Shown piece by piece: positions 1 through 9,200 of a stretch of 64,000 bases of DNA. Below the pieces are notes generated by a model. That model was not told the DNA's origin. It worked only from the letters and a program-made list of their open reading frames with translations, and ran no database searches. Positions within the stretch are counted from its first letter, which is position 1. Each line of letters starts with the position of its first letter. The DNA comes from Variovorax sp. KK3 (GTDB lineage: Bacteria > Pseudomonadota > Gammaproteobacteria > Burkholderiales > Burkholderiaceae_C), in assembly GCF_001984055.1 (NCBI RefSeq), contig NZ_LYVO01000004.1, positions 1 to 64,000 on the forward strand, written 5' to 3'. The position numbers were made by a program, and so were the translations under genes.

Positions 1-177
1 CATGGGCGGGTCGGTGGCCGGCGGGTCGACCGCGGGCGGCGGTGTGGGCGCGGGCGAAGGCGACGGGGGCACGGGCAGGTCGGGCGCAGGCGGCGGCGGG
101 CCGATGGGCGCGCCGGCATGTGGTGCCAGTGACGCTGGCGGCGCTAGCGGGGCTTGTGGCATGGCGAAGGCGATCAT
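1..177 (-). CDS. Partial proline/alanine-rich protein, cut by the left edge
   Basis: Only the first 59 codons are visible. The reading frame starts at an ATG at 177, preceded by an in-frame TAA at 187-189, and stays open to the left edge. The product begins MIAFAMPQAPLAPPASLAP and continues as a Pro/Ala/Ser-rich segment with PPPPAP, SPSPAPTPPP and similar runs. Such tracts are common in TonB/TolA-like spacers and envelope proteins, but no domain is visible, so I give no function. The opposite strand carries an open Gly-rich frame over the same bases, which looks like a shadow of the proline codons. The gene diverges from the caspase-like gene starting at 270. Confidence 0.45.
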   Translation of the reverse strand, partial: MIAFAMPQAPLAPPASLAPHAGAPIGPPPPAPDLPVPPSPSPAPTPPPAVDPPATDPPM

Positions 178-269
178 GGCGCTAGGTTAGCGAAAAGCAG
201 GCGCGCAGCCAGCATGCCCCCGGCAATTCCTCGTTGCGGGCGGAGGCGGACGGGTGGATAGTCCGGGCC

Positions 270-1775
270 ATGGATGCACGCTGCGCCCATGCTTCGAGCT
301 TTGCGCCGGCGAAAGCGCTGGCGGAAGTCCTGGCGTGGGTGCTAGGCCTTGCGCTGATGCTGGCCTTGGTGCTCCCTGCGCCGGCCCACGCACAGGGGCG
401 CGCTGCCGACAAGCGCATCGCCCTGGTGATCGGCAATGCGCAATACCCCAAGGTGCCGCTGGCCAACCCCGAGAACGACGCGCGGCTCATGGCCGCGAAC
501 CTGCGCAGGCTGGGCTTCGAGGTCAACCTGCAGCTCAACGTGAACGTGCTGCTGTTCCGGCGCGCGCTGCGCGATTTCGCGCGCCAGGTGGCGCAGGACG
601 ATGCGACGGCCGTGCTGTACTACGCCGGGCACGGCGTGCAGATCGATGGCCGCAACTACCTGCTGCCGGTGGACATCAACCTGCGCGACCAGGAAGAGGT
701 GAAGGACGAGTCGGTGGACATCGACGAGCTGTTCCTGAGCCGCATCGACAAGGCCGGCTCGCACCCGCGCATCGTGATCCTCGACGCCTGCCGCGACAAC
801 CCCTTCGCCGCGAAGACCCGCAACGTCCGCTCGGCCGGCGGCCTGGCCGAGATGGGCGCGCGCGGCACGCTGATCGCCTTCGCCTCGGCGCCCGGCGCAC
901 CGGCCGAAGACGGGCCCGGCGGCAGCAACAGCGTCTACACCAAGGCGCTGGCCGAGGAGATCATGGTGCCGGGCCTCGAGGTGGAGCAGATGTTCAAGAA
1001 CGTCCGCGTGAAGGTGCTGCGCGCCACGCGCGAGCGGCAGCTGCCGTGGGTCAACACGTCGCTGACTTCGAACTTCAGCTTCAATCCGAATACGAGCCCG
1101 GCCGCGGCTGCGGCACCGCCCGCGGCCGCCGCTGCGCCGCCGCTTGCGGCCGGGCCTGCACCGGGTGCCGGCGCCACGCCTGGGCGCGACAGTCGGCCGA
1201 AGGACATCGACACGCTGTTGTCGCAGGCGCAGGCGCAATCTCGATATCAATCGCAAGCGCCATCGCAAGCGCCGGCTCAGCCACAACCGCAACCGCGGCC
1301 GCAGCGCGAGCGCGAAGCGCAAATCGCCGCGACATTGCCTTCCGCCGCGCAAGCGCCACCGCCCGCAGCGGCACCCCTGCCCCCCGCCTCGCCGCCGGCC
1401 TCGCCACCGCAGTCCCTGGCGCCATCGTCGTCGCGCGACTTCCTCGCGCGCGACGAACTGCAGCAACTGCTGGTGGGCAAGACCCATGGCGTCAAGGACG
1501 GCGGCGGCCTCGTCCAGTTGGACCTGCGCAGCGGCGGCACCGTGTACTTCCACAGCCTCGGCGCGGGCAACGTGTCGGTCCGCGGCTCGGGCCGCTACGA
1601 GTTCAAGGACGACGGCAGCCTGTGCGCCCGCTTCAACCCCGCACCGCCCGGCCGGCTCAGCGACGCGCGCAGCCCCGACAGCGGCTGCTGGTACTTCTAC
1701 CGCGACGGCGATCGGCTCATGCGCACGCAGACCCGGGAAGCGCAGGCACGGGCCGAGCCCGTCACGATCCAGTGA
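270..1775 (+). CDS. Secreted caspase-like (peptidase C14) protein
   Basis: A 501-residue protein with an N-terminal signal peptide (hydrophobic core LAWVLGLALMLALVLPAP, likely cleavage after AHA near residue 41). A C14/metacaspase p20-type domain follows (about residues 47-250), opening with KRIALVIGNAQYPKVPLAN. The catalytic dyad is visible as His121 in YYAGHG and Cys174 in LDACRDNPF. After it comes a long low-complexity Ala/Pro/Gln linker (about 265-395), then a C-terminal domain of roughly 110 residues (DELQQLLVGKTHG to the end) that I do not recognise. I chose the ATG at 270 because it gives a clean signal peptide; an in-frame TTG at 234 would place 12 charged residues in front. The protein should act in the periplasm or envelope. 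Substrate unknown. Confidence 0.82.
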   Translation: MDARCAHASSFAPAKALAEVLAWVLGLALMLALVLPAPAHAQGRAADKRIALVIGNAQYPKVPLANPENDARLMAANLRRLGFEVNLQLNVNVLLFRRALRDFARQVAQDDATAVLYYAGHGVQIDGRNYLLPVDINLRDQEEVKDESVDIDELFLSRIDKAGSHPRIVILDACRDNPFAAKTRNVRSAGGLAEMGARGTLIAFASAPGAPAEDGPGGSNSVYTKALAEEIMVPGLEVEQMFKNVRVKVLRATRERQLPWVNTSLTSNFSFNPNTSPAAAAAPPAAAAAPPLAAGPAPGAGATPGRDSRPKDIDTLLSQAQAQSRYQSQAPSQAPAQPQPQPRPQREREAQIAATLPSAAQAPPPAAAPLPPASPPASPPQSLAPSSSRDFLARDELQQLLVGKTHGVKDGGGLVQLDLRSGGTVYFHSLGAGNVSVRGSGRYEFKDDGSLCARFNPAPPGRLSDARSPDSGCWYFYRDGDRLMRTQTREAQARAEPVTIQ

Positions 1776-1888
1776 TGATGTCGAGGGCGTTCGCGGCCCT
1801 GCGCGCGTGCACCATGCATGACAATGGCCCGTCGCCACCGCGTGCCCCGAGCGCCCGGAGCGCCCCCAGAACCAGGAGCGAATCCAGA

Positions 1889-2680
1889 GTGTCAGAACGA
1901 TCTTCTTCCGCCGTCCGCGGCGCCCGCGGCACGCGCAGCGCCGGACGCGCCGACGGCCCCGCACCGGTCGAAGGCGGCCCCACGCGGCGGCGCCTGCGGC
2001 GCGAGACCTCGGACCTGCTGGAGAACCGCATCCTCGACGCGGCCATCGAAGAATTCGCCGAGCACGGCTTCGCCGGCGCGCGCATCGAACGCGTGAGCGC
2101 GGCAGCCAACACGGTGGACCGCATGCTGTACTACTACTACGGCAACAAGGAGCGCCTGTATCAGGCGGTGCTGGCCAAGATCTACGAAGACATGATCGGC
2201 GCGCAGCGCGAGTTCGTGATGCCCGACGACCCGGTGGAGGGCATGCGCCAGTTGGTGCTGCATTCGTGGGACCACTACCACTCGCACCCGAACCTCGTGC
2301 GCCTGCTGATGAACGAGAACCTGCTGCGCGGCCGGCACGTGCGCGAGTCGGTCGACCTGGAGCGCACCACCCTGCCCCTGGTGCAGACGGTCGAGACGCT
2401 GCTGACGAGCGGCCAGGCCGAGGGCGTGTTCCGGCGCGACCTGTCGTCCGAGCACGTGCTGATGACGATCATGTCGCTGGGCTTCTTCTACGTGTCCAAC
2501 CAATACACCTGCTCGGCCTGGCTGGGCCACGACCTCATGGCGCGTGCGCGGCGTACGGCCTGGGGCGAGCACATCTGCGAGACGGTGCTCGCCATGCTGG
2601 TCGAGCCGGGCATGGAGGCGAAGGTGAAGAAGACCGCGGCCCGCCGCAAGCCGGCCGCCGCGAAGAAGAAAGCGGCCTGA
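1889..2680 (+). CDS. TetR/AcrR-family transcriptional regulator
   Basis: A 263-residue repressor-type protein. The N-terminal helix-turn-helix is visible in ILDAAIEEFAEHGFAGARIE and LYYYYGNKERLYQAVL, the usual TetR signature, followed by an all-helical ligand domain and a Lys/Ala-rich tail (KKTAARRKPAAAKKKAA). I start it at GTG 1889 because AGGAGC lies about 10 bases upstream; ATGs at 1775 and 1814 are in frame but would add a basic, disordered leader. Its TGA (2678-2680) abuts the stop codon of the convergent isomerase-like gene. It may regulate the adjacent Rieske operon, whose upstream region has a TetR-sized palindrome, but this is inferred from position only. Confidence 0.82.
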   Translation: MSERSSSAVRGARGTRSAGRADGPAPVEGGPTRRRLRRETSDLLENRILDAAIEEFAEHGFAGARIERVSAAANTVDRMLYYYYGNKERLYQAVLAKIYEDMIGAQREFVMPDDPVEGMRQLVLHSWDHYHSHPNLVRLLMNENLLRGRHVRESVDLERTTLPLVQTVETLLTSGQAEGVFRRDLSSEHVLMTIMSLGFFYVSNQYTCSAWLGHDLMARARRTAWGEHICETVLAMLVEPGMEAKVKKTAARRKPAAAKKKAA

Positions 2681-3748
2681 TCAGGCCGGGCCCGACGCGG
2701 CCCAGGTCTCGCGCACGAAGCGCGCGATGGCGGCGTTCTGCCCGATCAGCGAGAAGCGCGCGTTGTGCGCATAGTCGGGCAGGTTGATCATCTCGGTGGT
2801 GATCCAGCGCAGCGGCGAATCGGCATGCGTGCGGTGCCAGGCCAGCACCTTGCGCACCACCTCTTTCGTGCAGTCCAGCGCGCGCGCGTCCCAGTCGGAA
2901 TGCCATTCGCCGGGCGCCGGCTCGGCGAACGGGTACAGGATGCCGCGGCCCGGCTCGCCGGCCTGGTAAGGAAAGATCGAATGCTCGGGCACGGCTGCCA
3001 CGGCCTCGCTGCCATCGCCTGTCGACCAGCGGTTGCGCGGGCCGTTCGGCGCCACGCTGCGCACCTGCAGCCAACGCACGATGCCCATGTCGAGCCACTG
3101 GTCGACGAAGTTGCCGGGCTGGAACGGGTCGAGCACCGCGCGGCCAGCGGCAACATCGTCGGTGAGCCCGCAGATCGCGAGTTCCTGCGCGTTGCCCATC
3201 TTGAAGATGCCGTGGCTGTAGTCGAGCGTGAAGTGAAACGGTATGCCGCGGCGCATGACGGCCGCGGCCACGGGCGCGACGCGGCGCGGGTCTTCGCTCC
3301 ACATGTTGACGTGCAGCTCGAAGGCCGGCTCGACGCCGCGGGCCATGCCTTCGTCGTAGGCGCGCAGGTAGAAGTCGGCCACCTCGTCGTCGCCGATCGG
3401 CCGGCCGGTGGCGTCGTGCCAGTACAGCATGATGTTGTGCGTGCGCGCGCCGACCTCGGCCGCCAGGCGCAGCTTGTCGGCGAGCAGCGGCTCGTCGCGG
3501 CCCAGCGCGTAGAACCAGCTCGCGGTGTGCACCGGCAGGCCGTAGCGTTCGATGCAGCGCAGGTAGGTGTCGACCTGGCCCGGCATCGGCAGCCGGTCGA
3601 AGTAGTCGAAGGCGCCGGCTTCGCGCACCAGTCGGAACTGCTCCTCGATCGGCGCCTCGGTCAGCGACACCGGGGCATCGAGCGACGAGGCCTGCGCGCC
3701 GCGGCCATTGCAGCCGATGGGCGGCAGGGTCGGGGTCGCCTCGCTCAT
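2681..3748 (-). CDS. TIM-barrel sugar phosphate isomerase/epimerase-like protein
   Basis: A 355-residue protein resembling the xylose isomerase-like TIM-barrel (AP endonuclease 2) superfamily. Visible features include a metal-site-like HVNMWSEDPRRVAPVA stretch, FHFTLDYSHG and a C-terminal WITTEMINLPDYAHN. It is the last gene of a three-gene set with the binding protein (4-bp ATGA overlap) and the Rieske oxygenase upstream. In such catabolic clusters these proteins isomerise or hydrolyse small polar intermediates, but the substrate cannot be read from the sequence. The superfamily call is moderately sure; the reaction is unknown. Confidence 0.68.
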   Translation of the reverse strand: MSEATPTLPPIGCNGRGAQASSLDAPVSLTEAPIEEQFRLVREAGAFDYFDRLPMPGQVDTYLRCIERYGLPVHTASWFYALGRDEPLLADKLRLAAEVGARTHNIMLYWHDATGRPIGDDEVADFYLRAYDEGMARGVEPAFELHVNMWSEDPRRVAPVAAAVMRRGIPFHFTLDYSHGIFKMGNAQELAICGLTDDVAAGRAVLDPFQPGNFVDQWLDMGIVRWLQVRSVAPNGPRNRWSTGDGSEAVAAVPEHSIFPYQAGEPGRGILYPFAEPAPGEWHSDWDARALDCTKEVVRKVLAWHRTHADSPLRWITTEMINLPDYAHNARFSLIGQNAAIARFVRETWAASGPA

Positions 3749-4953
3749 GAGGGATTGCGCAGCTTGCGGATCTGCTCCTCGGCCGGTTGCAGCTTGGCGC
3801 CGTCGATGTAGGTGCCCGAGGGCATCACGCCCTTGCCGTCCTGCACCGTGGTGCGGCCGACGAAGATGCCCAGCGTCGACTGGTTGTCCTGCGGGCGGAA
3901 CACCACCGGGCCGAAGGGCGAGCTGAACTGCAGGCCCTTGAAGGCGGCGATGAGCTTCTCGGTGTCGGTCGAGCCGGCCTTCTGCACGCCAGCGGCGATG
4001 GCTTTCACGGTGGCGTAGCCCACCACCGAGTTCAGGCGCGGGTAGTCGTTGTACTTCTTCTGATACGCGGCGAGAAAGGCCTTGTGCTCGGGCGTGTCGA
4101 TGTTGGCGTAGGGATAGCCGGTCACGATCCAGCCGGCGGGCGAATCGGCCTTGAGCGGGTCGAGGTACTCGGGCTCGCCGGTCAGCAGGCTCACCACTTC
4201 GCGGCCTTCGAAGAGCCCGCGGGTCTTGCCTTCGCGCGCCAGCTTGGTCAGGTCGCTGCCGAACATCACGTTGAAGATCGCGTCGGGCTTGGCGTCGGCG
4301 ATGGCCTGCGACACGGCGCCGGCGTCGATCTTGCCGAGCGGCGGCGACTGCTCCGCCACGAACTCGATGTCGGGCTGGGCCTTCTTCATGTTCTCCTTGA
4401 AGGCGGCGACCGCGGCCTGGCCGTATTCGTAGTTGGGGTAGATCAGCGCCCAGCGCTTCTTCTTGAGCTTGACCGCCTCGGCGATGACCGAGGCCGACAG
4501 CGCATAGGTGCCCGAGCGCAGCCGGTAGGTGTAGCGGTTGCCCTGGTCCCACACCACCTTGTCGGAGAGCGGGCCGGAGGCGAGGAAGAACATCTTCTTC
4601 TGCTTGGCGAAGTCGGTCAGCGCCAGGCCGACGTGCGAGAGCGTGACGCCCGACAGGATGTCGACGTTCTCGCGCGCGACCAGTTCTTCGGCCATGCGAA
4701 CCGCGTCGCCGGGGTTGGCGTTGTCGTCGCGGAAGATGGTCTCGAGCTTCTTGCCGTTGACGCCGCCGGCGGCGTTGATCTCTTCCTGGGCCAGCATCCA
4801 GCCCTGCTTGTAGGGCACCAGGTTCTGCGGCAGCGCCTTGTAGCTGTTGATCTCGCCGATCTTGATGGTGCCCTGGGCGGCCGCGCCGGCAGCGCCGGCG
4901 ATGCACAGGCTGGCCGCCAGCAGGCGGGTGGAGACGGAGAACACGCGATTCAT
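3745..4953 (-). CDS. ABC transporter periplasmic binding protein, branched-chain amino acid type
   Basis: A 402-residue extracytoplasmic solute receptor of the LivK/Peripla_BP_6 type. It has a signal peptide (MNRVFSVSTRLLAASLCIAG, cleavage near AAAQ) followed by TIKIGEINSYKALPQNL and the family-typical EEINAAGGVNGKKLE. Many Burkholderiales members carry aromatic acids or other small carboxylates rather than amino acids. An AAGGA ribosome-binding site precedes the ATG. The stop overlaps the isomerase-like start by 4 bp, and the Rieske gene lies 56 bp upstream. No permease or ATPase genes accompany it here, so it must either use a transporter encoded elsewhere or act in sensing. Confidence 0.85.
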   Translation of the reverse strand: MNRVFSVSTRLLAASLCIAGAAGAAAQGTIKIGEINSYKALPQNLVPYKQGWMLAQEEINAAGGVNGKKLETIFRDDNANPGDAVRMAEELVARENVDILSGVTLSHVGLALTDFAKQKKMFFLASGPLSDKVVWDQGNRYTYRLRSGTYALSASVIAEAVKLKKKRWALIYPNYEYGQAAVAAFKENMKKAQPDIEFVAEQSPPLGKIDAGAVSQAIADAKPDAIFNVMFGSDLTKLAREGKTRGLFEGREVVSLLTGEPEYLDPLKADSPAGWIVTGYPYANIDTPEHKAFLAAYQKKYNDYPRLNSVVGYATVKAIAAGVQKAGSTDTEKLIAAFKGLQFSSPFGPVVFRPQDNQSTLGIFVGRTTVQDGKGVMPSGTYIDGAKLQPAEEQIRKLRNPS

Positions 4954-5009
4954 GGCGGGAGTCCTTTCTGGCGGTGGCTGGGGGACGAGTCGGGGAAAGT
5001 GCGGGGTGA

Positions 5010-6029
5010 TCAACCGTTGGTCGAAGCCATCTCCTCGACGATGCGGCGCATCTTGATCGAGGAGCCGTCGAGGCCGAGGTGGATGCGGTGCCACTGCTTG
5101 GGCTTGTCTTCGTTGCGCTGGATGGCTTCGAGCACGCGCTTGTCTTCGTCGAAGGCCATGCGCAAGTTGCTGCGCAGGCGCTCGTCGACGACCGGGTCGG
5201 CCGGCGAGTTGCGCAGGCACAGCCAGTGCTGCACGCAGGTGCGCTGGTCGACCGGCGTGATGAAGTGGCAGGCGTACATCTGGATGCAGTCGTCGCGGTT
5301 GCCTTCGGGCGCGCCGGTGCCGGTCTTGGCCGAGCCGAAATCGATGACCGCGACGCTGGGCGCGTGGTAGTGGTAGTAGTGCCAGCGGTCGACGTTGCCG
5401 CCGAAGTCCTTGAGCCCTTCGAAGACGGGAATCAGCGGGCCGTCGATGACCCAGCGCCAGGTGACGACCTTGTTGCCCTGGCGTTCGTGCTGCACCCGCG
5501 TCTCTTCGCGGCCGGCGCTGGCCAGCGTGGTCTGGTGCACGTAGACGACGTGCGTCGGGTCGCACAGGTTGTCGGCGAGGCTCAGGTAGTTGGCCTGCAC
5601 CGGCAGCGCGTCGCCTTCGACCACGCTGTAGGCCGGGTCGTCGTACTGCGGCAGGTGGAAGACCTGGCTGCGGTCGGCCTTGTCGGGGTCGCCCATCCAC
5701 ACCCAGACCATGCCCATGCTCTCGGCCACCGGATAGCTGCGCACGCGAAAGCTCTCCGGCGGGCGGGCCATGCCGGGCGCCACCGTGCATTTGCCGCTGC
5801 AGTCGAAGGTGAGCCCGTGGTAGCCGCATTCGATGGCGTTGCCGCGCAGCCGGCCCAGCGACAGCGGCGCCAGCCGATGCGGACACGCGTCTTCGAGTGC
5901 GGCGACGGTGCCGTCTTCGCCGCGGTAGACGGCCAGGTCCTCTTCGAGCACGCGGCGGGCGCTGATGCCCTGGCCGATGTCGCGCGACCAGGCGAGCGGG
6001 TACCAGGCGTTGTAGGCGTAAGCGGTCAT
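5010..6029 (-). CDS. Rieske non-heme iron oxygenase, VanA-like
   Basis: A 339-residue oxygenase alpha subunit. The N-terminal Rieske [2Fe-2S] domain has Cys49/His51 (ACPHRLAPL) and Cys68/His71 (ECGYHGL). A C-terminal catalytic domain carries the mononuclear iron site, with NLCDPTHVVYVHQTT giving Asp157, His160 and His165. Length and layout match vanillate O-demethylase oxygenase and related aromatic-ring or O-demethylating oxygenases. No VanB-like reductase lies beside it. It is the first gene of the operon leading into the binding protein and TIM-barrel protein, which suggests uptake and oxidation of one aromatic or methoxylated substrate. The precise substrate is unknown. Confidence 0.85.
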   Translation of the reverse strand: MTAYAYNAWYPLAWSRDIGQGISARRVLEEDLAVYRGEDGTVAALEDACPHRLAPLSLGRLRGNAIECGYHGLTFDCSGKCTVAPGMARPPESFRVRSYPVAESMGMVWVWMGDPDKADRSQVFHLPQYDDPAYSVVEGDALPVQANYLSLADNLCDPTHVVYVHQTTLASAGREETRVQHERQGNKVVTWRWVIDGPLIPVFEGLKDFGGNVDRWHYYHYHAPSVAVIDFGSAKTGTGAPEGNRDDCIQMYACHFITPVDQRTCVQHWLCLRNSPADPVVDERLRSNLRMAFDEDKRVLEAIQRNEDKPKQWHRIHLGLDGSSIKMRRIVEEMASTNG

Positions 6030-6122
6030 GCAGTGTTCCTTCGTGGGGCCGGTGGCCTTCGTGCGTGGGGTCTTGCCGCAGCAGACTTCGCAGAAAGCGT
6101 GCCAGCGATTTGGTGAGCCGTT

Positions 6123-6140
6123 TCTACAATTTTGTGTAGA
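6123..6140. promoter_or_regulatory. Candidate operator upstream of the Rieske operon
   Basis: TCTACAATTTTGTGTAGA is an inverted repeat with 6-bp perfect arms (TCTACA/TGTAGA) and a 6-bp AT-rich centre, about 95 bp upstream of the Rieske start at 6029. Size and symmetry fit a TetR-type operator. The TetR gene at 1889-2680 is a candidate ligand, by position only. Confidence 0.45.
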
Positions 6141-6232
6141 GACTACTTAATTTCGGTGCGTTTTGCCACCGGGTTTGCACCGGGAGGCGGCACCGATGCG
6201 CCATCGGCGTGCGCACATCGGCGCTCTGCGGT

Positions 6233-9200
6233 TCAGTGGAAATCTCTGCTGCGGGTGGAGCTGGCCAGGCGCCCGAGCAGTGGGGTCAGGTCTTCGAAAC
6301 CGGTGGCCACGATGTGCCGCACTTCGCCGCCGCTGTCCATGTCGCGCTGCCAGGTGCCCTGCACCGCCAGCAGCTGCGACTTGAGCAGCGGCTCGCGCCA
6401 GGCCTCGACCACGTGCTTCCAGACGATGACGTTGACGTTGCCGGTCTCGTCTTCGAGCGTGACGAACATGGTGTCGTTGGCGGTCTGCGGGCGCTGGCGG
6501 CCGATGACCAGGCCGCAGGCCCGCACGGTGCGGCCGCTGGGCAGGTTGCGCAATTCCTCGGCGCTGGCGAGACCCCTTCGATCGAGCCGGGCGCGCAGCA
6601 GTGCGAGCGGATGGCGGCGCAGCGTGAAGCCGAGCGCGTTGTAGTCACCCACGATCTCCTCGCCTTCGGGCGCGAGCGGCAGTTGCAGGGCGGCCTCGTG
6701 AATGGGCACGCCCTTGAGCAGCGCCGGCGCGCGGCGCTGGGCGGTGGCGTCCCAGACCTGCTGTCGCCGGTGGCCCGACAGCGGCAGCAGCGCATCGGCG
6801 GCGGCCAGCGCGGCCATGTCCTTCGCGTCGAGTTCGGCGCGCAGGGCGAGGTCTTCCGTGCTGGTGAAGGCGGCGATGTCGCGGGCTTTGACCAGGCGCT
6901 CGGCGCCGGCCTCGCTCAGGCCGCCGATGCGGCGCAGGCCGAGGCGCACGGCGGGCTGGTCGGGGCGGCCCGGGCGGGTGGCGAAGCGGGGGGCGATGGG
7001 TGGCGGTGGATGGGAGGAAGGAGGCGCATCCTTGGGCTCCAGGGTGCAGTCGAGCGCGCTCATCGTCACGTCAACCGGCCGCACCTCGACGCCGTGGCGC
7101 CGCGCGTCCTGCACCAACTGCGAAGGGGAATAGAAGCCCATCGGCTGCGAATCGAGCATCGCGGCCAGGAAGCAGGCCGGTTCGTGCAGCTTGAGCCAGC
7201 AGCTCACCACCACCAGCAGCGCGAAGCTGGCGGCGTGGCTCTCGGGAAAGCCGTATTCGCCGAAGCCCTCCATCTGCTTGAAGATGGATTCGGCGAAGGC
7301 GCGGTCGTAGTCGCGCTCGACCATGCCTTCGATCAACTCGCCGCGAAACTTGTCGATGCCGCCCTTGCGCTTCCAAGCCGCCATGGCGCGGCGCAGGCGG
7401 TCGGCCCGGTCGGGCGTGAAGCCAGCGGCGATCATCGCGATCTGCATCACCTGCTCCTGGAAGATGGGCACGCCCAGCGTGCGTTCGAGCGCGGGGCGCA
7501 GGTCGTCCTTCGCATAGACGATGGGAATCTTGTTGCGCACCTTCTCGCGGTTCTTGAGGTACGGATGCACCATGCCGCCCTGGATTGGCCCGGGCCGCAC
7601 GATGGCGACCTCGATCACCAGGTCGTAGTAGCAGCGCGGCTTCAGGCGCGGCAGCATCGACATCTGCGCGCGGCTCTCGATCTGGAACACGCCCACGGTG
7701 TCGGCATCGCAGAGCATGTCGAACATGGCCGCGTCGTCGTTGGGCACCTGGTGCATCTCGAGGGCCGTGCCGCGCCAGCCGTTGAGAAACGACAGCGTGC
7801 GGCGGATCGCACTGAGCATGCCGAGCGCCAGCACGTCGACCTTGAGCATGCCCATGGCCTCGAGATCGTCCTTCTCCCACTGGATGACGGAGCGGTCTTT
7901 CATCGAAGCTTTTTCGACCGGAACCAGCCGCGTGAGCTTGCTCTGCGTGAGCACGAAGCCGCCCACGTGCTGGCTCAGGTGGCGCGGAAAGCCGCGCAGC
8001 TGCTGCGTGAGCTCGATCCACTGCAGCAGCTGCCGCATGTCGGCCTGCACGCCGGCGCGCTCCACCGCCTCCTGCAGGCGCTGGTCGAGGATCACGCCGT
8101 CGTCGAACCAGTAGTGGTCTTTCGCGAACTCGTCGACCAGGCGCGCGTCGATGCCGAGGGCCTTGCCCACGTCGCGCAACGCGCTGCGCGAGCGGTAGCA
8201 GATGACCACCGCGGCGATGGCGGCGCGGTCGCGGCCGTACTTGTCGTAGATGTACTGGATCACCTCCTCGCGCCGCTGGTGCTCGAAGTCGACGTCGATG
8301 TCGGGCGGCTCGTGGCGCTGGCGGCTCAGGAAACGCTCGAACAGCAGGTTGCCGGTCTCGGGGTTGATGGCGGTGATGCCGAGGCAGTAGCACACGGCGG
8401 AGTTGGCCGAGGAGCCGCGGCCCTGGCACAGGATCTTCTTCTCCCGGGCGAAGCGCACGATGTCTTCGACCGTGAGGAAGAACATCTCGTAGTGCAGGTC
8501 GATGATCAGTTCGAGCTCGTGCCTCACCTGGGCCTGCACTCGGGGTGGCATGCCATCGGGGTAGCGCATGCGTGCGCCCTCCCAGGTCTTGCGCTCCAGC
8601 GTCTGGGCCGGGGTCTCGCCGCCGCCCACGTTCTCCAGCGGGTACTTGTAGTGCTCGCGGATCACGCCCAGGTCGAAGCGGCAGCGTTCCATCGCAGCCA
8701 GCGTGTTGACCAGCAGTTCGGCCGGATACAGCCCCGCCAGCCGCAGCCGCGAACGCAGGTGCCGCTCGGCATTGGCCTGCAGCGCGAAGCCGCACTCGGC
8801 CACGCTGCGGCCTTCGCGCACGGCGGTGATCACGTCCTGCAGCGGCTTGCGCGAGCGCGCATGCATGTGAACGTCGCCGGCGGCCACCAGCGGCACGCCG
8901 CTGCGCTCGCCGGCCTCGCGCAAAGTCCAGAGCCAGAGGTCGTCGTCGAGTTCGTTGCGCAGCTCGACCGCGAGCCACAGGTGCTCGCCGAAGCGGCGCC
9001 GGGCCTCCTGCAGGTCGGCGCACAGCACGTCGGCGTCGGGCAGGCCGCCCGGCACGCGCTCGGGCACGAAAAGCATTTCGCAGTGCTGCAGCGAGGCCAC
9101 GTCGCCCGTGTCCCAGTCGACCCGGTACTCGCCCTTGGGCGCGCTGGTGTTGCGCGCCGCGGTGATGAACTCGCAGAGGTTGCCCCAGCCTTCGAGGTCG

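Noticed and set aside
2..190. Gly-rich plus-strand frame at the left edge
   Set aside because: It mirrors a Pro-rich frame on the minus strand that has a plausible start and an in-frame stop just upstream of it; poly-Gly composition is a typical shadow.
254..1888. Open frame running through the caspase-like gene into the TetR gene
   Set aside because: Its 5' part is low-complexity Arg/Ala/Gly-rich sequence antagonistic to the clearly coding caspase frame. Only the 3' part from 1889 encodes TetR.
342..1964. 540-codon minus-strand frame opposite the caspase-like gene
   Set aside because: Arg-rich composition and no domain; it is the complement of a GC-rich coding frame.
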